This document shows, piece after piece, positions 29,490 through 43,500 of a stretch of 64,000 nt of DNA. Origin of the DNA: Symsagittifera roscoffensis (lineage: Eukaryota > Xenacoelomorpha > Acoela > Convolutidae); contig NC_087062.1 of NCBI RefSeq assembly GCF_963678635.1, positions 97,701,705 to 97,765,704 of the forward strand. The letters are read 5' to 3'. Numbering within the stretch: position 1 is the first letter of the stretch; each line of letters begins with the position of its first letter. The notes beneath the pieces are model-generated. The model saw only the letters and a program-made list of their open reading frames with translations. It was not told the origin of the DNA and did not search any database. The position numbers were made by a program, and so were the translations under genes.

Positions 29490-32400
29490 CGCATTAGGCG
29501 CCATCTCAATAATTATTGATGCAACTTGCTCTAGCAATCAATTTATAGACCATTTAACTAGGCTAAATAAATAAAGTTCAGTCCCCTTCATCTGAATCAA
29601 AAACATTAAGTAAAACGATAAAAAAAAGATTTTTTTAAATGTTTCCTTCACATTTATTGTCATGCTAACTGTGATTGGAACTTTCGGCGACTCATTTTTT
29701 GTACAATTTTTTTCGTTATTAAACATTTTTGTTAGAACTTCTTCACATTTTTTTTCAGTTCATTTAACCATTTCAAATACTTTTATTACGCTTGCGATTA
29801 GCAAGCCTTATCAAATCGGAATGCAGACTTTTTCGGGTTAACAACTAGTTTAACAAAAATCATTGAATCACATGTGACTTTGAAGCTGTGGAGCTATGCA
29901 GCACTTATCAATCACTATGCAGTTGACATGCTCGGATTCATGAAAACTCAAATTTAACTACTTGGTGGGTTTCTTACAAAATCAGTGTCTGCTTAAGTAT
30001 TGTCGGCCTTGTTTCCGCTTCCTAAGTTTTTCTCAGTTGCCTAATTAAATTTCAAATGTCCTGCTTGGCATGTTTGACTAGATTTCTTGTTTGATAAAAA
30101 CAAGTATTATGAAAACGTATGGGATTGGGTTTTTTATTTTATTTTTTAAACGTTTTGAAAAATTTATCAGTTTTTTGCAAAAAATTAGTTTCCAAAACCC
30201 TTAGACCGCTTTTCGAAAAAAGAGTGGCCATAAAAAGGGGGCGTACATTGTGTCCTTTTGTGTGCCTCTGGAACCCTCTTTTTTCTTTTGGCTTTATCCA
30301 TTTGTCTAGAGCCTTCGTAAAAGTCTGATTTTTTTTCTCAAAAACAAAGCCAAATCTGAAATTTTGGTTTCAATGCATAGAAAACTTCCATCTACATAAG
30401 TTTTATTACACATAAATTTTGGCCCTCAGAATAGTGAAATTTTCGGCCCGCAAAATAGTGAAATTATCTCTTCCTCAGTAATTTGACCACCTGCCGACCC
30501 AAAGATTCTCCTCGTTGGTAGTTTTTAAGAAATCAATTTTCCAAAGTTGCCCAAAAACGGTTTTTTACCTGTTTGTTATAGTGCTTTAGGAGAGCTAGGA
30601 AAATCAATTTGGTCGGTCTAAAAAAGGGTCGTCAAACTTTTGAAATCCCCACCTAGAGAAAATCTTACATCCACCACTGCTCTCCCATATCTGAAATTTT
30701 GGCTTCAACCTATAGAACGGGTTACATACGCAACTACCCTCAACCTTTAAAACAGAAAGTTATGATTCTCAGAATTTTCATATTTTTGATTTGTTGACCG
30801 TTTTTTGGACTTTTCTCGATAATTAACCTACCAAATCTGATATGATAAGTTAAATCGACACAACAGTTTGTTAGAAGCTTACCTTTACAATTTGCTACGC
30901 CCAATCCTCTAAGCTAGTCCTCAATATTTTTTTCATTTATCTATAGAAACAATATATTTTATTTATCATTTATATATTTCAATTATCATTCTCTTTTCGT
31001 TTATTTATGAAACAATTAAGGTTTTGGGCAAAGTCTAATTTTTGAAACTACGCATTTCGTCTTGCAATCGTTTGTTTGTCAGGTTTATCGTATGATTGTG
31101 TTGTACCGCAGGTGGTGCGAAGCTACCCTTTGCATCTGTGTAGAAAGCTATGATTTGAAAAATAGAACAGTTTTGCAAAATTTTTGACGCAATAAAAAAA
31201 CAATTTGTACTAATAATATGAGTTAATTTTAATTTCAAAAAGAATGCTTCAAAAAATTCAGTCTGAGATAAGGAAACAGCAAACGGAACGGCAACTCAGA
31301 AAAATATTTTTCTTACGTAATAAATTTAATTTAAATCTTAGTTTCATTGCAAGTTCATCCAAAAATGAATAATTGGAGTAAAAATTTGACATTTCAAAGT
31401 AGGCAAATAGAGCACTACAAAAAATTCTAATCTGTAGTCTCTTTTTCGACAAACTGTACCTTCTTTGATCTCTTTATCTTTTTTTTCGAAATCCTTTTTC
31501 AGCCAAGTGAACCTAAAATTTTTCTAGGGCGCCCGGTATCAATAGCTACTTGCATCCAAGTTAAAGCTTTAAGTAATCAACTATTAATGATTTTACGTTG
31601 ATTTTTTAGCTATTATATAAAATTATAGTTATCAAAATTAGATGTTTGAATGATTTATAATAAAATAAGTTGTAATGTTTTTTCAGAGAATATATTAACG
31701 TATAATCTATTATACTATAATATAAAGAAAAGCTGATTGACTAAAAGAGAGATGTCTGACACACTTTGGTTCATCTGAATACAAAGTTTTACCGCGAAAC
31801 AAAAGTTTCAAAGAGATCGCTTAAATTTAATTGAAAGTTCTCGCGGTAGTTGAAAAGTAATTCTTCCGAATAAAGCAAGAAACTGAAAAAAAATGAGCAG
31901 ATGATTCAGTGATTACAAACAAAAAACTGCATCATGAGCCACATATAACCGAGTAACGAAAAATTTGAAAGCGTTATATGCTTGAGTTGATTTTAAAACT
32001 GATAAAATATTTATCCCTATTTCACTTAAACCAACGCCTATGAAAAGCCAAATTATGAGCAATTCAGATTTAGGATCGAAAACGAGATGGAGGATTAAAA
32101 TTGATGAAATTGTACTTTAATTGATTATAAAATGTTTCGAAAAAGACGTTCAGTAAAATTGGTCTCTACATGATCAGACCAGCGGTTAAAACTGCTTGAA
32201 ATCAGATGCTGGTACTAATTTTAAGGGGAGCGACAAGCGACATTTACTAACAAGCGACAAATCGTAACCTGGCATTTGCAAGTAGTCTTTGCTCCGATTT
32301 TTTGTCGGTCACAAATTATTGCCTGTTACCAAATGTCACCTCCTAAGATATACAGTGTAGCGCATTTCTGAAATAATAGGCAGAACAGCCGTTTTTCTTC

Positions 32401-32747
32401 TGAAATGTTTGTTTGAAAAAGACAAGCTTACGTTTCAAATTGAGTGCAGATGACAATTTCAACAGAAAACAAGCAAAAAGAATCATAATTTCAAAGATCA
32501 TACGGTAAGTTTTTAGCTACTACTCAAACTTTAGCACTTAAATTTTAAAATAAATTTGATACTTAAAAGTTTACATTTTTTCAAACTTATTCATTGGGCA
32601 GTCAGAACACTCCAAATTGTGATCTATTATACATTCGATCTCGTTATAATTTTTCTGGACATTAATTACATTATTATGTTCAATGCAGGGATTGAAAGAA
32701 ATTTAAAAAAATTGAAGACAAGAAGGCCTACGCTTATCGCTTAGGGT
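29490..32747. other. Intergenic AT-rich DNA between genes 1 and 2
   Basis: No exon is supported. A decayed S-type repeat (CTGCCGACCCAAAG, ending CATCCACCACTG) lies at 30480-30690. The rest is unassigned. Confidence 0.4.
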
Positions 32748-33175
32748 CATTGACTTCGTAACAATTATGGGTTTTCTATTAGGCTAATCGAACCCATAAA
32801 GCTCAAACTGTTAAGATTGTTCCATGTTCCTAGATGATTTTTCCAGGTTGATTCAGATTTGAAGAAGTCGCGATATAAATCAATTTTTGACATTAATATG
32901 TGCCTGACATAATGTTGATGAGATAAAAAATTATGGATCTATTTGATTCTGATTCTACCTTGATCGGAACCAGATACATTCAAAATTTTTATGTCATCAA
33001 CTTTATGTCAGGCTTATATTAATGTCGAAAATTTATAAATGTCGCAACTTCTCCAAATCTGAATCAGCTTGGAAAATTCATCTCAGAATAAGAAACAATC
33101 TTCACAGTTTGATGTTTATGGGTGCGATTAGCTTAATATAAAACCCAGGATCGGTACGAAGTCAATTTTTCTCTA
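32748..33175. repeat. Long imperfect inverted repeat (~190-bp arms)
   Basis: Left arm 32748-32937 and right arm 32984-33175 are reverse complements along their length. Examples are GACTTCGTA at both outer ends, TGATTCAGATTTG against CAAATCTGAATCA, and GACATTAATAT...GCCTGACATAA near the centre. The spacer is about 45 bp. It resembles a foldback element or MITE and directly precedes the gap. Confidence 0.85.
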
Positions 33176-33187
33176 TTTTTCATTTCG

Positions 33188-33387
33188 NNNNNNNNNNNNN
33201 NNNNNNNNNNNNNNNNNNNNNNNNNNNNNNNNNNNNNNNNNNNNNNNNNNNNNNNNNNNNNNNNNNNNNNNNNNNNNNNNNNNNNNNNNNNNNNNNNNNN
33301 NNNNNNNNNNNNNNNNNNNNNNNNNNNNNNNNNNNNNNNNNNNNNNNNNNNNNNNNNNNNNNNNNNNNNNNNNNNNNNNNNNNNNNN
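33188..33387. other. Assembly gap (200 N)
   Basis: Exactly 200 N, likely a placeholder of arbitrary size. The hairpin-rich flanks are a plausible cause. Confidence 0.95.
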
Positions 33388-33430
33388 AAACATGCTCATG
33401 AAATTTGTTTTTTTTTTCATGAGCATGTTT
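33388..33430. repeat. Perfect 16-bp stem hairpin at gap edge
   Basis: AAACATGCTCATGAAA (33388-33403) is the exact reverse complement of 33415-33430, with a T-rich loop. Confidence 0.85.
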
Positions 33431-34396
33431 CTTTTTTTGTGTTGGGCTTCACTCTGGACTGACTTTCCCAGGCACAAAAAAAAACTTATTTTGGAAAACT
33501 GAATATCCTGAGCTACGTATACAGCAACCCTCTACTCTTTTTTGAAATGATCGCTTTTAACAGAGACGCAAAAAAGTGATCGCAAAAGTTCTTTTTTTCG
33601 TCATTTAATTGAAATGGCAATTTGATCGAGCTGAAAAAAAAACCTGGAAGTTGCCTGAACTACTTTGAAAACCACTTATATCAAAAGTTTCAGGACTCCA
33701 TTTCTATCGAATGTCACATTGTTGTGCTTACTGCCGGAGCGAACTTCCGACTGAGTCTCAATTTATGACATTAGGAGGCCAAACTGAGCACTGGATAGGC
33801 ACACAATTTTGTGCATGTCTGTTTTTGGATTAACTTTTTAAACATGTGCTAAAATGTAGGTGGATTCCGCGTACAAATACTTGTACCGTACATTTTTTCG
33901 GCACATTATTTTTTTTGCGGATTCCGTATGTAACGAGCGAATATAGAAAATTGTTTCGGTTTCCACAAATGTAAGCAAATTCCGCTAATATGTGCGGATT
34001 CCGCTTACAATTTGCCGTTTCCGCTTATAATTTGCGGAATCCACGACAGCTTAAGTTTACTAAACCTATATTACTATTTGTTCATGGTTTCCACGAAGCA
34101 TTACGGATTCTGCAAAATTTGTTGCGGATTCCACAATTTTTGTTGCGGAATTCGCAAATTTGCCTGTTTTTGGAGTATTTTTGAGCAATACAGTGTTTTA
34201 GCTATTTGTCCATGGAATCTAAAACAGCAAAGAAGTCGAGGAAAACTGCAAAAAAGCGGATTCCGCGACAAATCAGATTTTGGCCTGTTGCGGAATTCGC
34301 TCACAGTTCACAAATGCAGAGTTTGGAAGGGAAATAAAATTTTTGCCTATTGTAGTTTTCCGATTTTGTTTAGGCAACCTGGTCAATTTTTTTTAG

Positions 34397-34547
34397 TTCG
34401 ATCTTTTTTGGTTACTTTCGGGGTTCTTCCGACTCTCTGCAGCTCCTCCGCGTCATCTTCATCGTCACGCGCCCTACAACGACAGTCACACGACTTCATC
34501 CTGCCTGACGAAACCGAAGAATTAGGACTCAAATGTCTGCAGTTCAG
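34397..34547 (+). CDS. Gene 2 exon a (5' border uncertain)
   Basis: Donor CAG|GTTTGT at 34548. Two acceptors are possible: 34396 (TTTTTTTTAG, phase equal to gene 1) or 34442 (CTCTCTGCAG, phase unequal). The GC-rich Ser-rich coding stretch and DFILPDETEELGLKC support an exon. Confidence 0.6.
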
Positions 34548-37500
34548 GTTTGTGACAAAAAAAGTCTGATACTAGCACGTCGTAATAAAAAAACCCCAAA
34601 TTTATTTTCCCCTCATTAACTAGTTGCTTTTCGTCAACCAAAATGCTTTGTCAGGCTCTGCCAAATCCTTATTTAAGCCCTATAATAAAAAATTTTGGGG
34701 GCTGCGGATAATTTTCAAATAATGGTAATACTCACTCTATTGTCTGATTGAATCAGGCTGAATGGCGTGTCTTCTCCTTAAAACTCCGATCTAATTTTAT
34801 TTATTCACTATAGCTCGATATGGCTCTTTTCCTTTTCCCCCACTTTTGATTTTCAATTTGGAAAACTAACTTTACGTTGGCATAATGCAAAAAAAACTTT
34901 GTGTGGCAAACAAACTAACTTTTAAAAACAAACTTGTTCTGATACTTTACATCGTAACATCACGCATTCAGCCATAATAACACGCAAGACAACTGAGATA
35001 GAAACTTTGACATATGGAGTGGGGGGAGCCCTCGAAATTTTTTCATAGCCAAGCTCTCATTGTGCGTTGCTTCGTTAAACGGTAACTCCATGCATAAAAC
35101 AGCTCTCTTAAAAACCATTCAGTGTATTAATTAAACGAGCCAATTTTTGCAACATTAAATAAAGCTTCAACATCTAACTACAACCTAGATTAACCTTAAT
35201 CAATGATTCACGCGCATTTTACCTCATTTTTCGCACGAGTTATATGGAGAGTAGTGTCCATTCTTTGTAGTATTTTTTTTGGCTGAATCATCGACAAGTT
35301 TTTTAAAGGCGTCTAACGCGCCAAAATATACTAAATTTGAGAGGAAAGCGCGCGCCAAACAGCGCGATTTTCAAATCAACCTTTTCGAAAAGGTGCCTAA
35401 AACGCCTTTTTGCCTGCGGCGCAAATTTTTTGGTAAAAACAAGGTATTTCAAGTGGTTTGGGAGTGATTGGGAACTCAATAGAGTCGACCTAAAATAACT
35501 TAAAATGGTTGAACAAATTTTCGAATTTTTCTTGAAAATCGGCTGCCTTCGTGAAAAACCTGGATCTGCCTGTGAAAATAGGTTGCCTTCGTGAAAAACC
35601 TGGATCTGCCTCTGTCTATGTTGAAAAACATCCTCTATAAAGTCTTTTGTATAATGTTTTTACAAAGTCAGGCATTATAAGTAATTGATTGACCATTGTT
35701 TATGTTGTTACGGTTTTTAAAGCATCAAAATCTACTGTAAATTTTTTAATGATCGAACATAATGGAACCTTCGGTAATTTTTTATTGCGTTTTTAGTTTG
35801 TTTTTAATCAATTACTAAAAATTTTAGTGCTGAATAAAATTGTTCAGACCGCATTAAAAATTTAAAAAGCATTTTTCTTACACTGATTTCAGACAAAAAT
35901 CATTATGAGGCCAAACAGTGCTGTGGATAGTCGCACAACTTGGTGTGGTGAGTGTAGATCTCTGGAAACAAGATACAAGTCTTTGAACAAGTCAATCTTT
36001 TGTCGGGACAATCAAAGAACAGAAATTACGAAACAATAAAATACGTTCAAAGATCAAATAAAACCTGATGCGCAGTCCGCTTACAATTCTCAAAAAACAC
36101 AGTTTGGCTTCGTAATGATAATGGGAGCAAAACTGATCAACATTTTACCCCAAACACAATCAATTTAAATTTTTCTTAACCAATCAAAAATTATGGTAAG
36201 AATACCCAATCGATTGCTCACAAAACTATATGAAAGCAACTTTGAATGTAACGCATCAAATTTTAAGAAAAAATATAATACACAAACTTTACTGCAGTGT
36301 TTAAAAAAAGTTGTTGAAATAAAATTGTCGTTTTGTTAAGTTAAAATGACATTTTATCGCACTCGAAAACATTCATTTATTCATACAAAAACAATAGGAA
36401 GTAACTTTTCTTGGACATTGTTTTCCACTTTGATTTAGTTTCGAAGGCAATGGAACCGTAGGTTTTAGCAGTATAATTTTGGATTGATTAAAAAACCATT
36501 ATGAAAGTGGAAATTCGAATGCACCACCTTGGTAAATCTCTAAGCAAGTTTTGTCTTAAGTGACCCAAAGTGAGAAAACTGCGTTCTAATTTTCATTGCT
36601 AATTTTTGTTCTGATAATTCTAATGAGCGTTTTAATAAATCATAATAATGATTTTTAATTTTTTCGTTATAACTCAAGTTTATAACACGTTTCAATATAT
36701 TCATAACTTGCACATTGTATACATTTAGTAATTTTTTATTGTTATACAAAATATTCAAATAACTTAAGTTTTTGTATTTCAAAATTATTTATTAATCCTG
36801 TTTAGAATCACCACCACCCTCACTTTCATCTAACTTTAAAACTCAACAATTCCATTTAACCCCAGTTTACCCGCATCCAGTTGCCAGCGTTAATAATCGT
36901 TTATAATATGATTTTAGTACCAGTCTTACAAAATTTACGAAAAAGTTGATTTTAATCAATTAAAAATCGATTACAATATCTCTTTTGAAATCAAAGATAA
37001 TCAATTATATTACATTATAATCGATTATTTTATCCAACTTTGTAATTCATTTGTTTTGCAAAATCCTTTAAAATCTATTCTAATTGATCATTTATACTTT
37101 TTGTAGACGATGATTAATGTGAAAAATGTGAAAACTGTTTTTTACAGTTTTCAAATCAATTCAATTATATAACGTTTTTCATTTCCCCTTGGTTATAGTT
37201 GTTATTTGAAAACATTTAAAGATGCACAGTTGAAGTTTTTTTGATCACCAAAAAATCAGAACACTGCTTTTGTTGCATGATTTATATTGTTGAGTTATAT
37301 TTCACCTACCGCTGAATTCTTTCAACTAATATGAAGGGATATTTATGAAACATTTCTTTCGTGGTAAAGTTTTGTGTTCAGATGAACCAAAGAGTGACAA
37401 AACATCTTCTAGAAATTTTTGACAGAAAAAAGGTTTATAATCTATTATAATAGATTATAACAGATTATATGAGATTATAAGAGATTGGAGTTTTTAGAGA

Positions 37501-40500
37501 TTTTCGGAAAATTTATAATCAATTATAATTGATTATAATTTACTATAAGGTCACGAAAAATGTTATCATTATAATGGATTATAAATCAATTTAATATCTA
37601 AATTTGGCGCTTATCGTGATAAAAGTTAGGATATTTTGATAAAAGTACGATTATAATTGTAATATAATCGATTATTTTCTCTTTTTACTGAGTGCGGGTA
37701 TATTCATTGCTCTTCCCCTGCTTATAACTTCTCCATATTAGCCCTTCCCTAGTTTAAATGCGAGAGGGAGTAAGTTTCGGGATATTTTTGGGGTAGTGGG
37801 TAAATACAGGGTTTTTTTTTAGATGAATTTACGTTTTGTTATAGGGGTAGACGTGAGGGAACTTAATTTGGGGCTACGTGTGGGAAGGAAAAAAAATGAG
37901 GAGTAACCATGGAAGAGGGAAGGTAAAATCTTGCTTTTCAAAATTGGGGGTGGGCTGTTAAGTAATAATATTCTTATTCAATGTTGTAAATATAAGGAAA
38001 AAAACGTTTAGAAACACTAACAAGACTGCTCGTATATAAGGGACTGCGCTTAAGGTCAGTTGAAGTTTTTTAACGAGTCGAAAACTGACTGCATAAAAAA
38101 CGACATCGAGCATAGAGATTCCGCACTTTCTTCAAAAGTCGGACAACAAAATTTGAGTAGGTTTCAACGATCAGTAGGCTGTATAAACTTTGCAACAAAT
38201 TTCGAGTTCTTTTTTTATCCTCACATGTGAGTTTCAGTTTTGAAAACCACTTATTACATAATCATTATGTAATGAAATTGCATGTTGTACAAAATAACTA
38301 TCGTGAACACATCGTAAGATCACGCATTCAGCCGTAATGAAGCGTAAAGCAACTAGGAAACTACTTTTAAAATTTGAAATGTCGGTGGAAATTGAAAAAG
38401 AGTCATAATTTGGCTACATGTTTTTTAAAAAAATATTGTTCATTAGAATCCAATAGAAGATCATTAGATAGTTATAATTAACTTCCGTTTATTGAAATCA
38501 AATCTACCTTCAGAAGTAAATAGAATCTTTTAGGAGCAAACTTTCATGACTGTGTTATAATCAGTTATAATCAATTTTTTCTCATGAAATTATACTGCGG
38601 GTTTCGCTACTTATTTATTTTACGAAGATTGCTATGGTCAGAGGCCAATGTATTTTGCAACTAGCCAATTTTGTTCTAAGCCTTACTGGATTTTCAACCC
38701 TGTGAGGCGTCAGCTTTTTTCAGTTTTGCTAATTGTACCATTTTTCGAAGAAAGTGACGGAATATTTGTGTTCGAGCGATTTTTCCCCCTGACAAATTTC
38801 GACTTTATCTTTGATTCTAGCTTCTTGCCCTGTCTTTCTCCTAACCGAAACCAAAGCACACTCCTTTTACCCCCCCCCCCCCCCCCTCCCCCTCCCGCCC
38901 CCATCTTGTTTTTGCTTTTTCCCCAAACAAATACCTCCTCATATAGCGTTCCCCAATTTTAAATGTGAGGGGAATAACTTTGCGTACACTTTTGGGTAGG
39001 TATAAATATGTGCGTTGGGAAGTATGGGTGTGGGGTGTAAGTACGCATGTGTGTAAGGCTGGGCGGGGTTTAAATTTCTGATAGGTTAAGTTTTGGGAGT
39101 AAGTTTGGGGATAAGTGAGATAAAGGGTAATATGGGGATTAAAAAGGCGAGAAGGGAAGATAAACTAATATTTTTAACAATTAGTTTGGGCTTTTAAACA
39201 ATCATAATAATAACAAGACTGCTCGTATCAAGGCGACGCCCTGAATGTTCCGACTGCCTTTTAAGTTTTATGGAGCAGTAATAACAAAAAAAAATTAAAT
39301 GTAATAAAATGAAATGAACAGTTTTTTTTTCTAAAATTTGAAATTTTTTATGAAAATCATCCCCTCACACGCCATATAAAGTAGAAAAGGACATGTTTCG
39401 CTCCTTGTAACAAATCAATTATGGCAAATAAAATTTCTTTCAACCAATTTGGAACGATTTTAAGATGGATTAACTCTCCGCTTACGCGTTAATAGCGCGA
39501 AATATATCGCGCGTTAATTGTCCCAAATTGGCTAAAATTGCAATCTTTAAACCCCCATAACTTTACGAAAAATGATAACAGGTGAATTATCTTTTCAAAT
39601 TTGATCTCAAGACAAGAATACCTTTTGAATGATATAAAAAAAAATCCGTCAAAAATGGCTAGTTAAAAAGTCGAAATTTGTCTGAGGAAAAAAAACCCAC
39701 CCGAGCACAAATATTCCGTTACTTTCGTATCAAAAGTCGGAACAATAATTGTGGTTCAATTTCAGTTTCAATTTTGTAGAACTAATTTTACCATCTTATA
39801 GTGTGATGAGATTTTGCATGGTGAACAACCTAATTATTGTGACTACGCTTGTTTCTCATTCATTACATCGTAATATCACACATTCAGCCGAAAAACCAAG
39901 CTCAACAACTGAGAAAAAGGTTTTCAAATAAGGGGGAATGAATAAGAGCGTGGATAATCAATTTTTGTTTTTTTGAAAACACTTTCGATTTCTGGGAATG
40001 CTCTTTTAATTAATTAAAAGGAAACAACCCTGACTGTGTAATCCATTATAATATTTTTTGTTTCATAAGAGATCGCCGCGGGTCGTGCTAAATGTTAGTT
40101 TAACGGAGAAAACTTTGGCCATTAGTCAATGTTTTTTGCTATTAGCTAAAGTCCGTGTTAGCCTTACTAGTTTTCCAGCCTTTCGAGACGTCCAATTCCA
40201 TCAAATGTGTCCAAATTTCCATGAGAGAGATGATGTCAAACTTTGTTCACCTGTACACGCTGCTACGTTTTAAGGCAGTTTATAACTTGACAAAGTTTAT
40301 AAAAAGATTTTCATATATTGAAATCCAGACAGAAAAAATCAAAGAAAAATTGGCAGAGAGTCTGTTTTTTCTTCAGACAAATTTTGACATTTAAGTGTAA
40401 AATTAAATTATTTTTTCCCGGCGATCCTTTTTTCCAATAGTTTGAAATTGATTATAATTTACTATAAGGTCACGAAAAATGTTATCATTATAATGGATTA

Positions 40501-43500
40501 TAAATCAATTTAATATCTAAATTTGGCGCTTATCGTGATAAAAGTTAGGATATTTTGATAAAAGTACGATTATAATTGTAATATAATCGATTATTTTCTC
40601 TTTTTACTGAGTGCGGGTATATTCATTGCTCTTCCCCTGCTTATAACTTCTCCATATTAGCCCTTCCCTAGTTTAAATGCGAGAGGGAGTAAGTTTCGGG
40701 ATATTTTTGGGGTAGTGGGTAAATACAGGGTTTTTTTTAGATGAATTTACGTTTTGTTATAGGGGTAGACGTGAGGGAACTTAATTTGGGGCTACGTGTG
40801 GGAAGGAAAAAAAATGAGGAGTAACCATGGAAGAGGGAAGGTAAAATCTTGCTTTTCAAAATTGGGGGTGGGCTGTTAAGTAATAATATTCTTATTCAAT
40901 GTTGTAAATATAAGGAAAAAAACGTTTAGAAACACTAACAAGACTGCTCGTATATAAGGGACTGCGCTTAAGGTCAGTTGAAGTTTTTTAACGAGTCGAA
41001 AACTGACTGCATAAAAAACGACATCGAGCATAGAGATTCCGCACTTTCTTCAAAAGTCGGACAACAAAATTTGAGTAGGTTTCAACGATCAGTAGGCTGT
41101 ATAAACTTTGCAACAAATTTCGAGTTCTTTTTTTATCCTCACATGTGAGTTTCAGTTTTGAAAACCACTTATTACATAATCATTATGTAATGAAATTGCA
41201 TGTTGTACAAAATAACTATCGTGAACACATCGTAAGATCACGCATTCAGCCGTAATGAAGCGTAAAGCAACTAGGAAACTACTTTTAGAATTTGAAATGT
41301 CGGTGGAAATTGAAAAAGAGTCATAATTTGGCTACATGTTTTTTAAAAAAAAATTGTTCATTAGAATCCAATAGAAGAACATTAGATAGTTATAATTAAC
41401 TTCCGTTTATTGAAATCAAATCTACCTTCAGAAGTAAATAGAATCTTTTAGGAGCAAACTTTCATGACTGTGTTATAATCAGTTATAATCAATTTTTTCT
41501 CATGAAATTATACTGCGGGTTTCGCTACTTATTTAATTTACGAAGATTGCTATGGTCAGAGGCCAATGTAGTTTGCAACTAGCCAATTTTGTTCTAAGCC
41601 TTACTGGATTTTCAACCCTGTGAGGCGTCAGCTTTTTTCAGTTTTGCTAATTGTACCATTTTTCGAAGAAAGTGACGGAATATTTGTGTTCGAGCGGTTT
41701 TCCCCCTGACAAATTTCGACTTTATCTTTGATTCTAGCTTCTTGCCCTGTCTTTCTCCTAACCCGAAACCAAAGCACACTCCTTTTACCCCCCCCCCCCC
41801 CTCCCGCTCCATCTTGTTTTTGCTTTTTCCCCAAACAAATACCTCCTCATATAGCGTTCCCCAATTTTAAATGTGAGGGGAATAGCTTTGCGTACAATTT
41901 TGGGTAGGTATAAATATGTGCGTTGGGAAGTATGGGTGTGGGGTGTAAGTACGCATGTGTGTAAGGCTGGGCGGGGTTTAAATTTCTGATAGGTTAAGTT
42001 TTGGGAGTATGTTTGGGGATAAGTGAGATAAAGGGTAATATGGGGATTAAAAAGGCGAGAAGGGAAGATAAACTAATATTTTTAACAATTAATTTGGGCT
42101 TTTAAACAATCATAATAATAACAAGACTGCTCGTATCAAGGCGACGCCCTGAATGTTCCGACTGCCTTTTAAGTTTTATGGAGCAGTAATAACAAAAAAA
42201 AATTAAATGTAATAAAATGAAATGAACAGTTTTTTTTTCTGAAATTTGAAATTTTTTATGAAAATCATCCCCTCACACGCCATATAAAGTAGAAAAGGAC
42301 ATGTTTCGCTCCTTGTAACAAATCAATTATGGCAAATAAAATTTCTTTCAACCAATTTGGAACGATTTTAAGATGGATTAACTCTCCGCTTACGCGTTAA
42401 TAGCGCGAAATATATCGCGCGTTAATTGTCCCAAATTGGCTAAAATTGCAATCTTTAAACCCCCATAACTTTACGAAAAATGATAACAGGTGAATTATCT
42501 TTTCAAATTTGATCTCAAGACAAGAATACCTTTTGAATGATATAAAAAAAAATCCGTCAAAAATGGCTAGTTAAAAAGTCGAAATTTGTCTGAGGAAAAA
42601 AAACCCACCCCGAGCACAAATATTCCGTTACTTTCGTATCAAAAGTCGGAACAATAATTGTGGTTCAATTTCAGTTTCAATTTTGTAGAACTAATTTTAC
42701 CATCTTATAGTGTGATGAGATTTTGCATGGTGAACAACCTAATTATTGTGACTACGCTTGTTTCTCATTCATTACATCGTAATATCACACATTCAGCCGA
42801 AAAACCAAGCTCAACAACTGAGAAAAAGGTTTTCAAATAAGGGGGAATGAATAAGAGCGTGGATAATCAATTTTTGTTTTTTTGAAAACACTTTCGATTT
42901 CTGGGAATGCTCTTTTAATTAATTAAAAGGAAACAACCCTGACTGTGTAATCCATTATAATATTTTTTGTTTCATAAGAGATTGCCGCGGGTCGTGCTAA
43001 ATGTTAGTTTAACGGGAAAACTTTGGCCATTAGTCAATGTTTTTTGCTATTAGCTAAAGTCCGTGTTAGCCTTACTAATTTTCTAGCCTTTCGAGACGTC
43101 CAATTCCATCAAATGTGTCCAAATTTCCATGAGAGAGATGATGTCAAACTTTGTTCACCTGTACACGCTGCTACGTTTTAAGGCAGTTTATAACTTGACA
43201 AAGTTTATAAAAAGATTTTCATATATTGAAATCCAGACAGAAAAAATCAAAGAAAAATTGGCAGAGAGTCTGTTTTTTCTTCAGACAAATTTTGACATTT
43301 AAGTGTAAAATTAAATTATTTTTTCCCGGCGATCCTTTTTTCCAATAGTTTGAAAACTCGGTACAAAAAGACTGCTCGTATATAAGGGACTGCGCTTAAG
43401 GTCAATTGAAGTTTTTTAACAAGTCGAAAATTGACTGCATAAAAAACGACACCGAGCATAGAGATTCCGCACTCTCTTCAAAAGTCGGACAACAAAATTT

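Noticed and set aside
34443-34547. Alternative 5' border of gene 2 exon a at CTCTCTGCAG
   Set aside because: A good acceptor by sequence, but its phase differs from gene 1 exon a; kept only as an alternative.
35893-35947. Possible small exon with good splice sites (TTTCAG|...|GTGAGT) in gene 2 intron
   Set aside because: Joining it to exon a creates an immediate stop. The sequence is part of an inverted repeat (35898/36125) with a related copy at 33770.
38648-38999. Open frames repeated in all three 2.9-kb units (e.g. GERQGKKLESKIKSK on the minus strand, and a 60-residue frame at 39749 and 42658)
   Set aside because: Their recurrence follows from DNA duplication; frames vary with C-run length and show no homology or codon conservation.
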